Below are positions 25,746 through 34,313 of a DNA stretch of 64,000 nucleotides, in pieces. Source of the DNA: PALSA-607 sp036501485 (GTDB lineage: Bacteria > Actinomycetota > Actinomycetes > Acidothermales > Acidothermaceae); the NCBI GenBank assembly GCA_036501485.1, contig DASYAG010000102.1:38269-102268 (forward strand), written 5' to 3'. The notes under the pieces were generated by a model. It ran no database searches and was not told the DNA's origin. It saw only the letters and a list, made by a program, of their open reading frames with translations. A program made the position numbers and the translations under genes. Positions within the stretch are counted from its first letter, which is position 1, and the number at the start of each line of letters is the position of its first letter.

Positions 25746-26855
25746 TCAGGCGGGCATTCGCAGGATGGGCTTGATGACGGATCCGTCGTACGACTTCGCC
25801 AGCGCACTCTCGACCTCGTCAAGTTCGAAGTACGTGACGAGACGATCGAGGGGAAACCTGCCTAGCGCGTAAAGATCGATCAGGCCGCCGATGAGTTCTG
25901 CACTGCGCCCGCTACCTCCGAGCACGCCAATTATTCGCTTGCCCCACAGGGTCGAGAGATGGTCGAGGCGCAATTCCGCCGCTGCGGGCGCGCCCCCGAT
26001 CAGGATGCATCTGCCGAGCATGCCGATGCAGTCCGCGGCTTGCCTGACGATGTCGATGACGCCCGTGCACTCCAACGCGTAGTCGGCGGGGCCGCCGCAG
26101 ATCGAGGCAACTGCCGCCAACGGCTCATCGGTGTTGACGTTCACGACGTGCGTCGCGCCGAGTTCGGATGCAAGTGTGAGGCGCGACTCGTGGCGGTCGA
26201 CGGCGATGATTTTCGTCGCGGGCGAGTTACCCGCGGCCATGATTGCGGCAAGCCCCACAGTGCCCACACCGAACACCACGATGCTCGATCCCGGTGTCGG
26301 GCGAGCAGTGTTGAACACTGCACCCGCGCCAGTGGATACACCACACGCGAGCGGCCCCATCATCTCCAACGGAACATCCGGTCGGACGCCGACAAGTGAA
26401 CGTGGTGTGGTCAACGCATAGGTGGCAAACGAAGACTGCCCAAAGAAATGGCTATGGATTGGCGCCCCGTCGGTTCGATGCAACGCGGGCGCGCCACCGC
26501 GCCTAGTGCCACCAACGAGTAGTTCGCCGAGGTGCTGGCAATAGCGCGGCTCACCCGCTTGGCAGTTGCGACAGTTTCCGCAGGACGGCCAACCGATGAC
26601 GACTCGGTCGCCAGCGACAAACTCTTGGACGCCAGGGCCAACTGCCTCGACAGTGCCCGCACCTTCGTGGCCGAGCACGCCAGGAAACGGGAATGGTAAG
26701 TCGCCGTGACGCGCCAGCCCGTCGGTGTGACAGACCCCGGTGGCAACGAGACGAACAAGCACCTCGCCCGGACCGGGCTCGTCTATCTCAAGAGTCTGCA
26801 GCTCGAATGGCTGGTCTTGCGCCTCGACAACAGCCGCGGTGATCTCGACCGGCAT
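25746..26855 (-). CDS. Zinc-dependent alcohol dehydrogenase, aryl-alcohol type
   Basis: 369-aa medium-chain dehydrogenase/reductase. Catalytic zinc ligands are in ATGVCHTDG and GHEGAGTVEAVG; structural zinc cysteines are in CGNCRNCQAGEPRYC; the NAD-binding glycines are in VFGVGTVGLAA. The pattern and the adjacent benzaldehyde-dehydrogenase-like gene suggest a benzyl-alcohol (XylB-like) role, turning aryl alcohols into aldehydes. The ATG at 26855 overlaps the upstream stop as TGATG, which decides this start over 26897. Confidence 0.85.
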   Translation of the reverse strand: MPVEITAAVVEAQDQPFELQTLEIDEPGPGEVLVRLVATGVCHTDGLARHGDLPFPFPGVLGHEGAGTVEAVGPGVQEFVAGDRVVIGWPSCGNCRNCQAGEPRYCQHLGELLVGGTRRGGAPALHRTDGAPIHSHFFGQSSFATYALTTPRSLVGVRPDVPLEMMGPLACGVSTGAGAVFNTARPTPGSSIVVFGVGTVGLAAIMAAGNSPATKIIAVDRHESRLTLASELGATHVVNVNTDEPLAAVASICGGPADYALECTGVIDIVRQAADCIGMLGRCILIGGAPAAAELRLDHLSTLWGKRIIGVLGGSGRSAELIGGLIDLYALGRFPLDRLVTYFELDEVESALAKSYDGSVIKPILRMPA

Positions 26856-28315
26856 CAGAACGGATACGACGGCGGCTCGCTGCGCATCGTGACCCACTGC
26901 GTCTCGGTGAACGCATCGATGTTGGCTGCGGCACCACCGAATCGCGAACCGGTACCAGAAGCACCGACGCCGCCGAACGGAGTGTTCGCCTCGTCATTCA
27001 CCGTCTGGTCATTGATGTGCACGATTCCGGTGGGGATTCGGGCAGCCAGGTCGAGGCCCCGCAAGACGTCACGCGTCACGATCCCCAGTGACAAGCCGTA
27101 CTCGGTGGCCGTCGCAATTCGAACAACTTCATCGAGATCCGCGAAGCGCATTACCGGCGCTACAGGTCCGAAGACTTCCTGTTCGAAAGCGGGCGACGTC
27201 ACCTCGACATTGGTCAGCACGGTCGGCTGGTAGAACAGGCCTTCGTAGCTGCCGCCGGCCGCGACCTTCGCGCCGCCCGCCACGCTTGATGTCACGAGGC
27301 TGTGCACCTTGTCGCGTTGCCCGGCATCGATCAAAGGACCTAACGCGACCTGACCCGATGCCGGATCACCGACCGGCAGGTGAGCAGCTTTCGCCGACAG
27401 TTTCTCGACGAACTCGTCGTGCAGCCTCGTATGCACGAGATGGCGTCCGGTCGTCATACAGATCTCGCCCTGGTGGAAGAACGAACCCCACGCCGCCAGG
27501 TTGACCGCTGCGTCAACGTCCGCGTCATCCAAGACGATGAGTGCGGAGTTGCCACCGAGTTCGAGATGCGCCCTCTTCAGATGCTTGCCCGCGAGTTCGC
27601 CCACCCGGCGTCCGGCTGCTGTCGAACCGGTGAACGAGATCACGCTCACCAACGGATGCGTCACTAGCGCTTCGCCGACGTCAGCTGCGCCCGGCAGCAT
27701 CTGCAGGACTCCCGGCGGTAGTCCTGCTTCTTCGAAGATGCGGGCGATCGTGACGCCGCCGGTAACCGCCGTGCGGGGATCCGGCTTGAGGATGACGGCA
27801 TTGCCAAGCGCGAGCGCGGGCGCGACCGACCTGATGCCGAGAATGATCGGGACGTTGAACGGCGAGATCACGCCAACGACGCCGACGGGTAGGCGGCGCG
27901 CGAGTGACAATCGCGGGCCTTCGCTCGACAGGATCTCTCCCAACGGCCGGCTCGGGAGCGAGGCCGCTTCGTAGCACTCCTGTTCGGCGACATGCACGGC
28001 GAACCCAGCCATGCCCTCGATGGCTCCGACTTCGCGGATGTTCCACCAGCTGATCTCTTCGGCGTGCTCAGCCCAGAGCGCGCCGGCCTTGCGCAGGACG
28101 GCCGCGCGCGCCGGATGTGGCAACGCGGCCCACTCGCGTTGCGCCGCGCTCGCGCCGACCGCGGCCGCCGCGACGTCCGCGGCATTCGCGAGACCGCTCT
28201 GCCCCAACGTCGCTCCGGTCGCCGGCTCGGTCACGTCGGCAACGCCGCCACCACCGGACACCCAGGCGCCCCCGACGAAGATCTGGCCCTTCCACCTCGA
28301 GTCGTCAAGGATCAC
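26855..28315 (-). CDS. Aldehyde dehydrogenase, benzaldehyde dehydrogenase-like
   Basis: 486-aa NAD(P)-dependent aldehyde dehydrogenase. Active Cys is in HQGEICMTTGR, general base Glu in HLELGGNSALIVL and the Asn in SPFNVP, so it should be active. The HQGEICMTTGRHLVH stretch is typical of the XylC/vanillin-type subgroup that oxidises aromatic aldehydes to acids. It is translationally coupled to the alcohol dehydrogenase. An inverted repeat resembling an IclR-type operator lies 114 nt upstream. In this context it could act on 4-hydroxybenzaldehyde. Confidence 0.88.
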   Translation of the reverse strand: MILDDSRWKGQIFVGGAWVSGGGGVADVTEPATGATLGQSGLANAADVAAAAVGASAAQREWAALPHPARAAVLRKAGALWAEHAEEISWWNIREVGAIEGMAGFAVHVAEQECYEAASLPSRPLGEILSSEGPRLSLARRLPVGVVGVISPFNVPIILGIRSVAPALALGNAVILKPDPRTAVTGGVTIARIFEEAGLPPGVLQMLPGAADVGEALVTHPLVSVISFTGSTAAGRRVGELAGKHLKRAHLELGGNSALIVLDDADVDAAVNLAAWGSFFHQGEICMTTGRHLVHTRLHDEFVEKLSAKAAHLPVGDPASGQVALGPLIDAGQRDKVHSLVTSSVAGGAKVAAGGSYEGLFYQPTVLTNVEVTSPAFEQEVFGPVAPVMRFADLDEVVRIATATEYGLSLGIVTRDVLRGLDLAARIPTGIVHINDQTVNDEANTPFGGVGASGTGSRFGGAAANIDAFTETQWVTMRSEPPSYPF

Positions 28316-28428
28316 GGGTTGCCTCCTACGTCAGCGCGCACCATGTCGGCGGAGCCCAGTGTGGGTCGGAGCCCGGGTGCTGGGCGGTGGCCAGACCGTA
28401 GACGGGCCACGCTGAATAATCAACCAAC

Positions 28429-28447
28429 CGTTCTGATAGTTAGAACG
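28429..28447. promoter_or_regulatory. Inverted repeat upstream of the dehydrogenase pair (candidate IclR operator)
   Basis: CGTTCT-N7-AGAACG. Its core TTCT-N7-AGAA has the same 4-7-4 geometry as the TTCC-N7-GGAA palindromes at 29344-29358 and 37047-37061, with one substitution in each half. Confidence 0.5.
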
Positions 28448-28481
28448 CTGGGTTCCCTAGGTGGGACGATTGGCTCGACCG

Positions 28482-29321
28482 TTACGACGGTTCGGCTCGG
28501 TAGCCAAGCCGGCCGGAGATCTCGCTGGTCGTGCGCCGCAACGGTGGCTCGAGTCGAGTCGCCAGAACCTCCATCGGGGCAGTGGCGATACTCAGAGGGA
28601 CCACGACGCCGACGGCAGCGATGACCTCTCCGGAGCGCGCACGCACGGGCGCTGCGATCGCACGTAATCCAGGCGCCAGTTCCTCGTCGTTCATACCGAT
28701 GCCAAGCTCTCGGATGCGGCCGAGGGCGAAGGTGAGCTGCTCTCGCCCGGTGATGGTCTTCGGCGCCCGACGGGCTAGATCGGTGCGGTCGAGCAATGCC
28801 CGCAACGTTGCGGGGTCGCGATATGCGAGCAGCACTTTGCCCAGCGCCGTGCAGTAGGCCGGCAGTCGTGACCCGACGTGCAGGTTGAGTTCCATACCGA
28901 GGTGAACGCCCCGGGCGCTTCGGCGCCGGTCAACGTAGACGATGTCTGAACCGTCGAGCACCGCCATGCTGACCGTGTGCCCGGTCTCGTCGGCGAGCGC
29001 CTGGAGTGGTCGCGCCGCCACCCGAGTGATCTCCATCGAGTTGATCGCCGCGAACCCAAGGTCAGCGACCCGCGGGCCGAGTGAGTACTTCTTGGTTTCG
29101 GGGTCCTGCTGGAGGTAGTCGAGCCGGGCCAGCGTCGCCACGTACCGGTAGGTGGTGCTCTTGTTCAACTCAACAGCACGTGCAATGTCGGCGATGCCGA
29201 GCACCGGCCGGAGTTCGTTGAAGACCGCGAGAATCTGCAATCCACGCTCAAGGGACTGCGAAAACCCCGCTGTGGCACTCGTCGCGGCCGGCACTGGCTT
29301 CTTTGCCTCGCCGACGGCCAT
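28482..29321 (-). CDS. IclR-family transcriptional regulator
   Basis: About 279 aa. The N-terminal winged helix-turn-helix (SLERGLQILAVFNE through LNKSTTYRYVATLARLDYLQQD) is followed by an IclR effector domain. IclR proteins commonly control aromatic-acid catabolism (PcaR, PobR). The start is either ATG 29339 or ATG 29321 (MAVGEAKKP); I prefer 29321 because it leaves room before the palindrome at 29342. Divergent from the ABC importer operon, which it is the obvious candidate to control. Confidence 0.9.
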   Translation of the reverse strand: MAVGEAKKPVPAATSATAGFSQSLERGLQILAVFNELRPVLGIADIARAVELNKSTTYRYVATLARLDYLQQDPETKKYSLGPRVADLGFAAINSMEITRVAARPLQALADETGHTVSMAVLDGSDIVYVDRRRSARGVHLGMELNLHVGSRLPAYCTALGKVLLAYRDPATLRALLDRTDLARRAPKTITGREQLTFALGRIRELGIGMNDEELAPGLRAIAAPVRARSGEVIAAVGVVVPLSIATAPMEVLATRLEPPLRRTTSEISGRLGYRAEPS

Positions 29322-29341
29322 GTTCGAATCGTAACCCAAAG

Positions 29342-29360
29342 TGTTCCAGCTACTGGAACA
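29342..29360. promoter_or_regulatory. Perfect 19-bp palindrome between iclR and importer genes
   Basis: TGTTCCAGCTACTGGAACA: 8-bp arms and a 3-bp centre. It sits in the divergent intergenic region, within 25 bp of the regulator start. Core TTCC-N7-GGAA matches the site before ligK. Likely operator of the adjacent IclR protein; the assignment is inference. Confidence 0.7.
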
Positions 29361-29427
29361 GGGCGTTGACGGCCAGCACGCCGACTCCTACGTTTCGGGC
29401 CACTCACCCGCAATCGTGGAGGTCACG

Positions 29428-30873
29428 GTGGACCCTTCTTCACAGCCCGAGGTCGTCCAGGCGGCCATCAGCCGAAGGAACTTCCTGCGCGCTGCCGGCC
29501 TAGGCGCCTCGGCGCTCGCGTTCACGAGCCCGCTCCTCGCGGCTTGCTCGAGCAGTAAGAAGTCTGCCGCGGCAGCGTCGACCCCCGCGTCCACGACGGC
29601 AGCGGCACCACCCGCGTCCGCGTCCGCTGCTGCCACGACGGCAGCGGCTTCGACTCCCGCCGCGGCGGGATCCGCCGGGCCGCGGGTAGGCACCCTGAAG
29701 ATCGGCTACGTGAGCCCGATCACCGGGGCCGACGCCGGGTTTGGTGAGCCTGACGGCTACGTGCTCAGTCTCGCCCGGAAGGCATTCGCCGCCAAGGGCA
29801 TTCAAATCGGCGACAAGACGTGGGACGTCCAGATCATCGACAAGGACGGGCAGTCCGATCCTGCTCGAGCCGCTCAGGTGGCCAACGATCTGATCAATAG
29901 CTCCAAGATCGACCTGATGCTCACCACGTCGACTCCGGAACAGGTCAACCCGGTCTCCGACGCCTGCGAAGCAGCAGGAGTGCCGTGCATATCGACCGTT
30001 GTGCCGTGGGAGGCCTGGTACTACGGTCGAGGCGCAAAGCCAGGGGACAACCACGCGTACAAGTTCGTTTACCACTTCTGTTTCGGTGTACAGCAGTTCG
30101 ACAACGCCTACACGACGATGTGGCCCCAGGTGTCGACCAACAAGAAGGTCGGCGTCATGTGGCCCAACGATGCCGATGGGAACGCCATCAGATCTGCACT
30201 AGGTCCGCTGCTGACGAAGGCCGGCTACACGATCGTCGACCCGGGCGCGTACACCGACGGCACGAACGACTACTCGTCGCAGATCAACAAGTTCAAGTCG
30301 GGTGACTGCGAAATCTTCAACACTTTCCCGATCCCGCCCGACTTTGCGACGTTCTGGCAGCAGGCTGCGCAGCAGGGCTATAAGCCGAAGATCGCGCAGA
30401 TCGCCAAGACCGGACTCTTCCCGTCCCAAGTCGAGGCACTGGGCTCGATCGGCGTTGGCCTTGCCGGCGGCGTCTACTGGGCTCCGACGTGGCCGTACTC
30501 GTCGTCGCTGACGGGCATCAGCTCCGCCGACCTGGCAACCGGCTATCAAACCGCATCAGGCAAGCAGTGGAACCAGCAGTTAGGTGCCAGCCTTGCCCTC
30601 TTCGACGTAGCGGCGGCGGCCTTGGCTGCGTCGTCGAATCCCCAAGACAAGACGGCAGTCGCTGCAGCGATCGGCACACTTGACGTCCGGACGCCCGTCG
30701 GGCACCTGCAATGGGGCAAGGGTCCGAACGCCAACGTCGTAGTCACGCCGATCATCGGCGGTCAATGGGTCAAGGCGCCGTCTGGCCCTTACAAGCTCGC
30801 GTTCGTTATCTGCGAACACTCCTCCGACCCGAACGTTCCGATCGCAGGCACGTTGCAGCCCTACGGCGCGTGA
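29428..30873 (+). CDS. ABC importer substrate-binding lipoprotein (branched-chain/aromatic type)
   Basis: Extracellular binding protein of a HAAT-type ABC importer. From GTG 29428, preceded by GGAGG, the protein has a twin-arginine signal (SRRNFLRAAGLGASALAF) and a lipobox (LLAACSSS). An Ala/Ser/Thr/Pro-rich linker follows, then a periplasmic-binding (Peripla_BP_6-like) domain from about residue 85. Five importer genes follow in one overlapping operon that continues toward aromatic catabolic genes, so an aromatic acid such as p-coumarate or 4-hydroxybenzoate is a plausible ligand. CouP in Rhodopseudomonas is a precedent. Confidence 0.85.
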   Translation: MDPSSQPEVVQAAISRRNFLRAAGLGASALAFTSPLLAACSSSKKSAAAASTPASTTAAAPPASASAAATTAAASTPAAAGSAGPRVGTLKIGYVSPITGADAGFGEPDGYVLSLARKAFAAKGIQIGDKTWDVQIIDKDGQSDPARAAQVANDLINSSKIDLMLTTSTPEQVNPVSDACEAAGVPCISTVVPWEAWYYGRGAKPGDNHAYKFVYHFCFGVQQFDNAYTTMWPQVSTNKKVGVMWPNDADGNAIRSALGPLLTKAGYTIVDPGAYTDGTNDYSSQINKFKSGDCEIFNTFPIPPDFATFWQQAAQQGYKPKIAQIAKTGLFPSQVEALGSIGVGLAGGVYWAPTWPYSSSLTGISSADLATGYQTASGKQWNQQLGASLALFDVAAAALAASSNPQDKTAVAAAIGTLDVRTPVGHLQWGKGPNANVVVTPIIGGQWVKAPSGPYKLAFVICEHSSDPNVPIAGTLQPYGA

Positions 30874-31640
30874 CCGACGCACCGGCCGGTCGATCTACCG
30901 GAACAATCAACCCCGATCAGCTTCGGCTGGTCGGGGTTGGCTTGTCGAAACGGTTCGGCTCGTTGCAAGTACTCGACAACGTCAACTTCGAGGTCGGGTC
31001 AGCCGAAGCCGTCGGCATCGTTGGCCCGAACGGAGCCGGCAAGACCACGTTGCTGAACGTGCTTTCCGGCTCACTCGCGCCGAGCTCTGGCACCGTGCAC
31101 CTCGGCGCAGAAGACATCACCCACCTGCGGTCGGAGCAGCGCTGTAGGCGAGGTGTCGGGCGCGCCTTCCAGATCCCTCGTCCTTTCGGTGCGATGAGCG
31201 TGCTCGAGAACGTGCTCGTCGGTGCGTCGTATGGCGCCGGCCTCGGCAGAACCGCCGCGTACGACAAGTCGATCGAGGTGTTGGAGCTGTGCGGGCTCAT
31301 TGAACTCGCCAACCGGCGGGCAGAAAGCCTTGGTCTGTTGCACCGCAAGCGACTTGAGCTTGCGCGGTCGTTAGCGACCGATCCGCAGGTGTTGTTGCTC
31401 GATGAAATTGGCGGTGGCCTCACCGATGCCGAGGCCGCGCAATTGGTTGAGACGATCCGCGCGGTAAGAGCGCGCGGCATCAGCATCGTGTGGATCGAGC
31501 ACATCGTGCATCTGCTGCTACAGGTCATCGATCGACTCGTCGCGATGGACGCCGGGCGGGTCATCGCCAGCGGCAAGCCGGACGTCGTGCTTCGCGACGC
31601 CGCCGTTGTCGATGCGTATCTCGGGAAGGCGGGCCCGTGA
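30870..31640 (+). CDS. ABC importer ATPase, LivG-like
   Basis: 256 aa from GTG 30870, whose GTGA overlaps the previous stop. Walker A GPNGAGKT, Walker B VLLLDEIGGGL and switch His (WIEHIVH) are present. The signature motif is not LSGGQ but SLGLLHRKRLELARSL; an RKRLELAR form is found in some LivG-like ATPases. It pairs with the LivF-like ATPase downstream. Confidence 0.88.
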   Translation: MTDAPAGRSTGTINPDQLRLVGVGLSKRFGSLQVLDNVNFEVGSAEAVGIVGPNGAGKTTLLNVLSGSLAPSSGTVHLGAEDITHLRSEQRCRRGVGRAFQIPRPFGAMSVLENVLVGASYGAGLGRTAAYDKSIEVLELCGLIELANRRAESLGLLHRKRLELARSLATDPQVLLLDEIGGGLTDAEAAQLVETIRAVRARGISIVWIEHIVHLLLQVIDRLVAMDAGRVIASGKPDVVLRDAAVVDAYLGKAGP

Positions 31641-32368
31641 CCCTGCTGGAGGTGCAAGATCTGGAAGCTCGGCACGGTCTTCTCCAGGCCGTGCGTGGAG
31701 TGAGCTTCACCGTCAGTCAGGGCGAAACCGTCGCCCTGGTCGGCGCCAACGGTGCAGGCAAATCCACGATGCTTCGCACGCTGGCCGGCGCGCACCCGGC
31801 GGCTGGCGGTTCGGTTCGATTTGATGGCGTCGACATCACCGGCGTGCCCGCACATCGGCGAGTTGCTCTCGGGATCGCGCTCGTACCCGAAGGGCGCAAG
31901 CTGTTCGCCGATCTCACCGTCGAGGAGAACCTGCTCGTCGCCGGTCGTCGCGCAAAACCGGGCCCCTGGACAGTAGAGACGGTTGTTGCTGCGTTCCCGA
32001 TGCTCAAGCCGCTACGCAACAAGAGGGCGTCACAACTGTCGGGTGGTGAGCAGCAGGCAACGTCAATCGGTCGAGCACTCATGACCAACCCGCGGCTGCT
32101 CATGGTCGACGAAGTCTCGCTTGGCCTCGCGCCGATCGCGGTCGACGCGGTGTACGAGTCGCTCTCGTCGCTGATCAAGTCGGGCTCGACCGTCGTGCTG
32201 GTCGAACAGGATCTGCGCCGGGCGATGTCGGTCGCCGAGCGGGTGATTTGCATCCTCGAAGGCAAGATCGTGCTCGAGGCCGCCACTGCGTCGGTCAGTC
32301 GTGAACTCATCACCGAGGCGTACTTCGGCCTTCGTATGCAGGGGTCGACAACTCAGGGGTCGACATGA
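31637..32368 (+). CDS. ABC importer ATPase, LivF-like
   Basis: 243 aa from GTG 31637 (GTGA overlap). Walker A GANGAGKS, canonical signature LSGGEQQ, Walker B LLMVDEVSLGL and switch region VLVEQD are all intact. The C-terminus QGSTTQGST is encoded by a 15-bp tandem duplication that also contains the start of the next gene. Confidence 0.9.
   Translation: MTLLEVQDLEARHGLLQAVRGVSFTVSQGETVALVGANGAGKSTMLRTLAGAHPAAGGSVRFDGVDITGVPAHRRVALGIALVPEGRKLFADLTVEENLLVAGRRAKPGPWTVETVVAAFPMLKPLRNKRASQLSGGEQQATSIGRALMTNPRLLMVDEVSLGLAPIAVDAVYESLSSLIKSGSTVVLVEQDLRRAMSVAERVICILEGKIVLEAATASVSRELITEAYFGLRMQGSTTQGST
32339..32368. repeat. 15-bp tandem duplication at the livF-like stop codon
   Basis: CAGGGGTCGACA recurs at 32339-32350 and 32354-32365 with a 15-nt period. 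The second copy runs into the stop codon and the overlapping ATG of the permease gene. Confidence 0.9.
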
Positions 32369-33243
32369 GTTGGGTCAACGCGGTCGTGCAGGGCCTGCTG
32401 CTCGGCGGCCTATACGCATTGTTTGCCTGCGGCCTGTCTCTCATGTTCGGCGTCATGCGGATCATCAACCTCGCGCACGGCGACATCGCCGTGCTCGGCG
32501 CCTTCCTGGTGTGGGAGGTCACGTTCACCTACCACGTGTCGCCGTTCGTCGCGCTGTTGCCGGTGTTGCCTATCATGGCGGCGTTCGGCTACGTCCTGCA
32601 GCGCACCGTTCTGGCACGCAGCTTGCGCGGCGGACCACTGATCCCCCTGCTGACGACGTTCGGGCTCTCGATCGTGATCCAGAACGGTTTGCTGCAAACC
32701 TACTCACCTGACGTTCGCTCGCTCGGTGCGAAGGCCGGCACGATCTCGACGAAGAGCTGGGTCATCAACTCCCGGCTTGCGGTGCCCTACATCGGGCTGC
32801 TCGTGCTCGCGCTCGCCGTCATCGTCCTCGGCGGTTTGCAACTGACGCTGCGCCGCACGCCGTTCGGTCGGGAGATGCGCGCGACGGCGCTCGACCCAGA
32901 CACCGCGGCGCTCGTCGGGATCCCTGCATGGTCGGTCTACGCCAAGGCCACGGCAATCGCGCTGGCGACTGCCACACTCGCCGGCGCATTTCTCGCCATC
33001 AGGTCGACGTTTCAGCCGTCGAGCGGACCAACCCAGCTGATCTTCGCGTTCGAAGCCGTTGTGATCGGCGGACTCGGCTCACTATGGGGAACTTTGGGCG
33101 GCGGCATCGTGCTGGGCATTGCGCAAACGGTTGGAGCGAACATCGATCCGCGGTACTCGATCCTCGCCGGCCACCTGGTCTTTCTCGCGGTCCTTGCGAG
33201 TCCTCGCGGGCGCATCCTCGCTAGCCGGAGCACAGCGAGATGA
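32365..33243 (+). CDS. ABC importer permease, LivH-like
   Basis: 292-aa inner-membrane permease with about eight helices. LFGVMRIINLAHGDIAVLGAF and the C-terminal GGLGSLWGTLGGGIVLGI are hallmark LivH segments. ATGA overlap with the gene before. Confidence 0.92.
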   Translation: MSWVNAVVQGLLLGGLYALFACGLSLMFGVMRIINLAHGDIAVLGAFLVWEVTFTYHVSPFVALLPVLPIMAAFGYVLQRTVLARSLRGGPLIPLLTTFGLSIVIQNGLLQTYSPDVRSLGAKAGTISTKSWVINSRLAVPYIGLLVLALAVIVLGGLQLTLRRTPFGREMRATALDPDTAALVGIPAWSVYAKATAIALATATLAGAFLAIRSTFQPSSGPTQLIFAFEAVVIGGLGSLWGTLGGGIVLGIAQTVGANIDPRYSILAGHLVFLAVLASPRGRILASRSTAR

Positions 33244-34313
33244 CGACGGTGCGGGGCGGCCCGGTGGCCGGCCACTCGGGCTGGCTCGTCAGACGATCGA
33301 CGCGCGCATCTGCGATCGCGTCCGTCGTCTCGCTTGGGCTTGTCGTCGTGCTGTTCCTGGTGCCCGAAGTGATGGGCGCAAACGCAGTGCAGCAACTGAC
33401 GAGCCTGTTCACGTTTCTCATCCTTGCCATCATGTGGAATGCCCTTGCTGGCTATGGCGGAATGGTCTCTGTTGGTCAGCAGGCGTTTATCGGCTTTGGC
33501 GCGTACAGCGTCATCTTCTTGACCCAACACGGCGTGACGCCCTACCTCGCGGTTGTCATCGCGGCATTCGCCTCAGCGGCTCTAGCAGCGATCGAGTCGC
33601 TCCTTGTACTGCCGCTGCGTGGTGGCCAGTTCGCAGTCGGAACGTGGGTAGTCGCCGAGGTGCTCGCGCTGCTGGTCACTCTGGATCACAGCATGGGCGG
33701 CGGCTCGGGAGTCTCGCTGCACGGCCTGAACAGATACTCGATCACCGACCGCCGCGACTACACCTACTGGATCTCCCTCGCGTTCATGGTGTTGCTACTC
33801 GGTTCGGTCTTCTTGCTGCTGCGCAGAAGAACCGGTGCCGCGCTACAAGCGATTCGCGACGACGAGGAAGCCGCGGCATCGGTCGGCGTCCGCGTCCGGC
33901 CGCTGCGGTTCTTGCTATTCGTGCTCGCGGGGTTTGGTTGCGGTGCCGCCGGCGCGCTGATCCTGGCCAACACGTCGTTCATCCAGCCGACATCGATCTT
34001 CAGCGTTCAATACACGGCTTACATGATTTTCATGGTGCTCGTTGGCGGCCTCGGCACTTTCGAGGGTCCGATCCTCGGTGCCATCGTCTTCTTCGTCATC
34101 CAGTACAACTTTGCCGACGAGGGCGCCTGGTACCTCATCGGGCTTGGTGTGGTTGCGATGGGCTTCGCGCTGTTCCTACCCCGAGGACTCTGGAGCCTGC
34201 TGACCGATCGACTGCACTTCCAGCTGCTGCCCGTCGGATATCGACTCACGCGACCTGAGAAGCTACCGACTATCTTGAGCGAGGGAGGCGACGTTGTCAG
34301 CGAGCACGGTTAG
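33240..34313 (+). CDS. ABC importer permease, LivM-like
   Basis: 357-aa inner-membrane permease. The YGGMVSVGQQAFIGFGAY segment and GGLGTFEGPILGAI are typical of LivM. ATGA overlap with the LivH-like gene. The last 20 bp overlap the start of the next aldehyde dehydrogenase gene, so the catabolic enzyme is tied to the importer operon. Confidence 0.92.
   Translation: MTTVRGGPVAGHSGWLVRRSTRASAIASVVSLGLVVVLFLVPEVMGANAVQQLTSLFTFLILAIMWNALAGYGGMVSVGQQAFIGFGAYSVIFLTQHGVTPYLAVVIAAFASAALAAIESLLVLPLRGGQFAVGTWVVAEVLALLVTLDHSMGGGSGVSLHGLNRYSITDRRDYTYWISLAFMVLLLGSVFLLLRRRTGAALQAIRDDEEAAASVGVRVRPLRFLLFVLAGFGCGAAGALILANTSFIQPTSIFSVQYTAYMIFMVLVGGLGTFEGPILGAIVFFVIQYNFADEGAWYLIGLGVVAMGFALFLPRGLWSLLTDRLHFQLLPVGYRLTRPEKLPTILSEGGDVVSEHG

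Noticed and set aside
33119..34258. 379-codon plus-strand frame overlapping the LivM-like gene
   Set aside because: Out-of-frame shadow; the LivM frame has membrane helices and family motifs.
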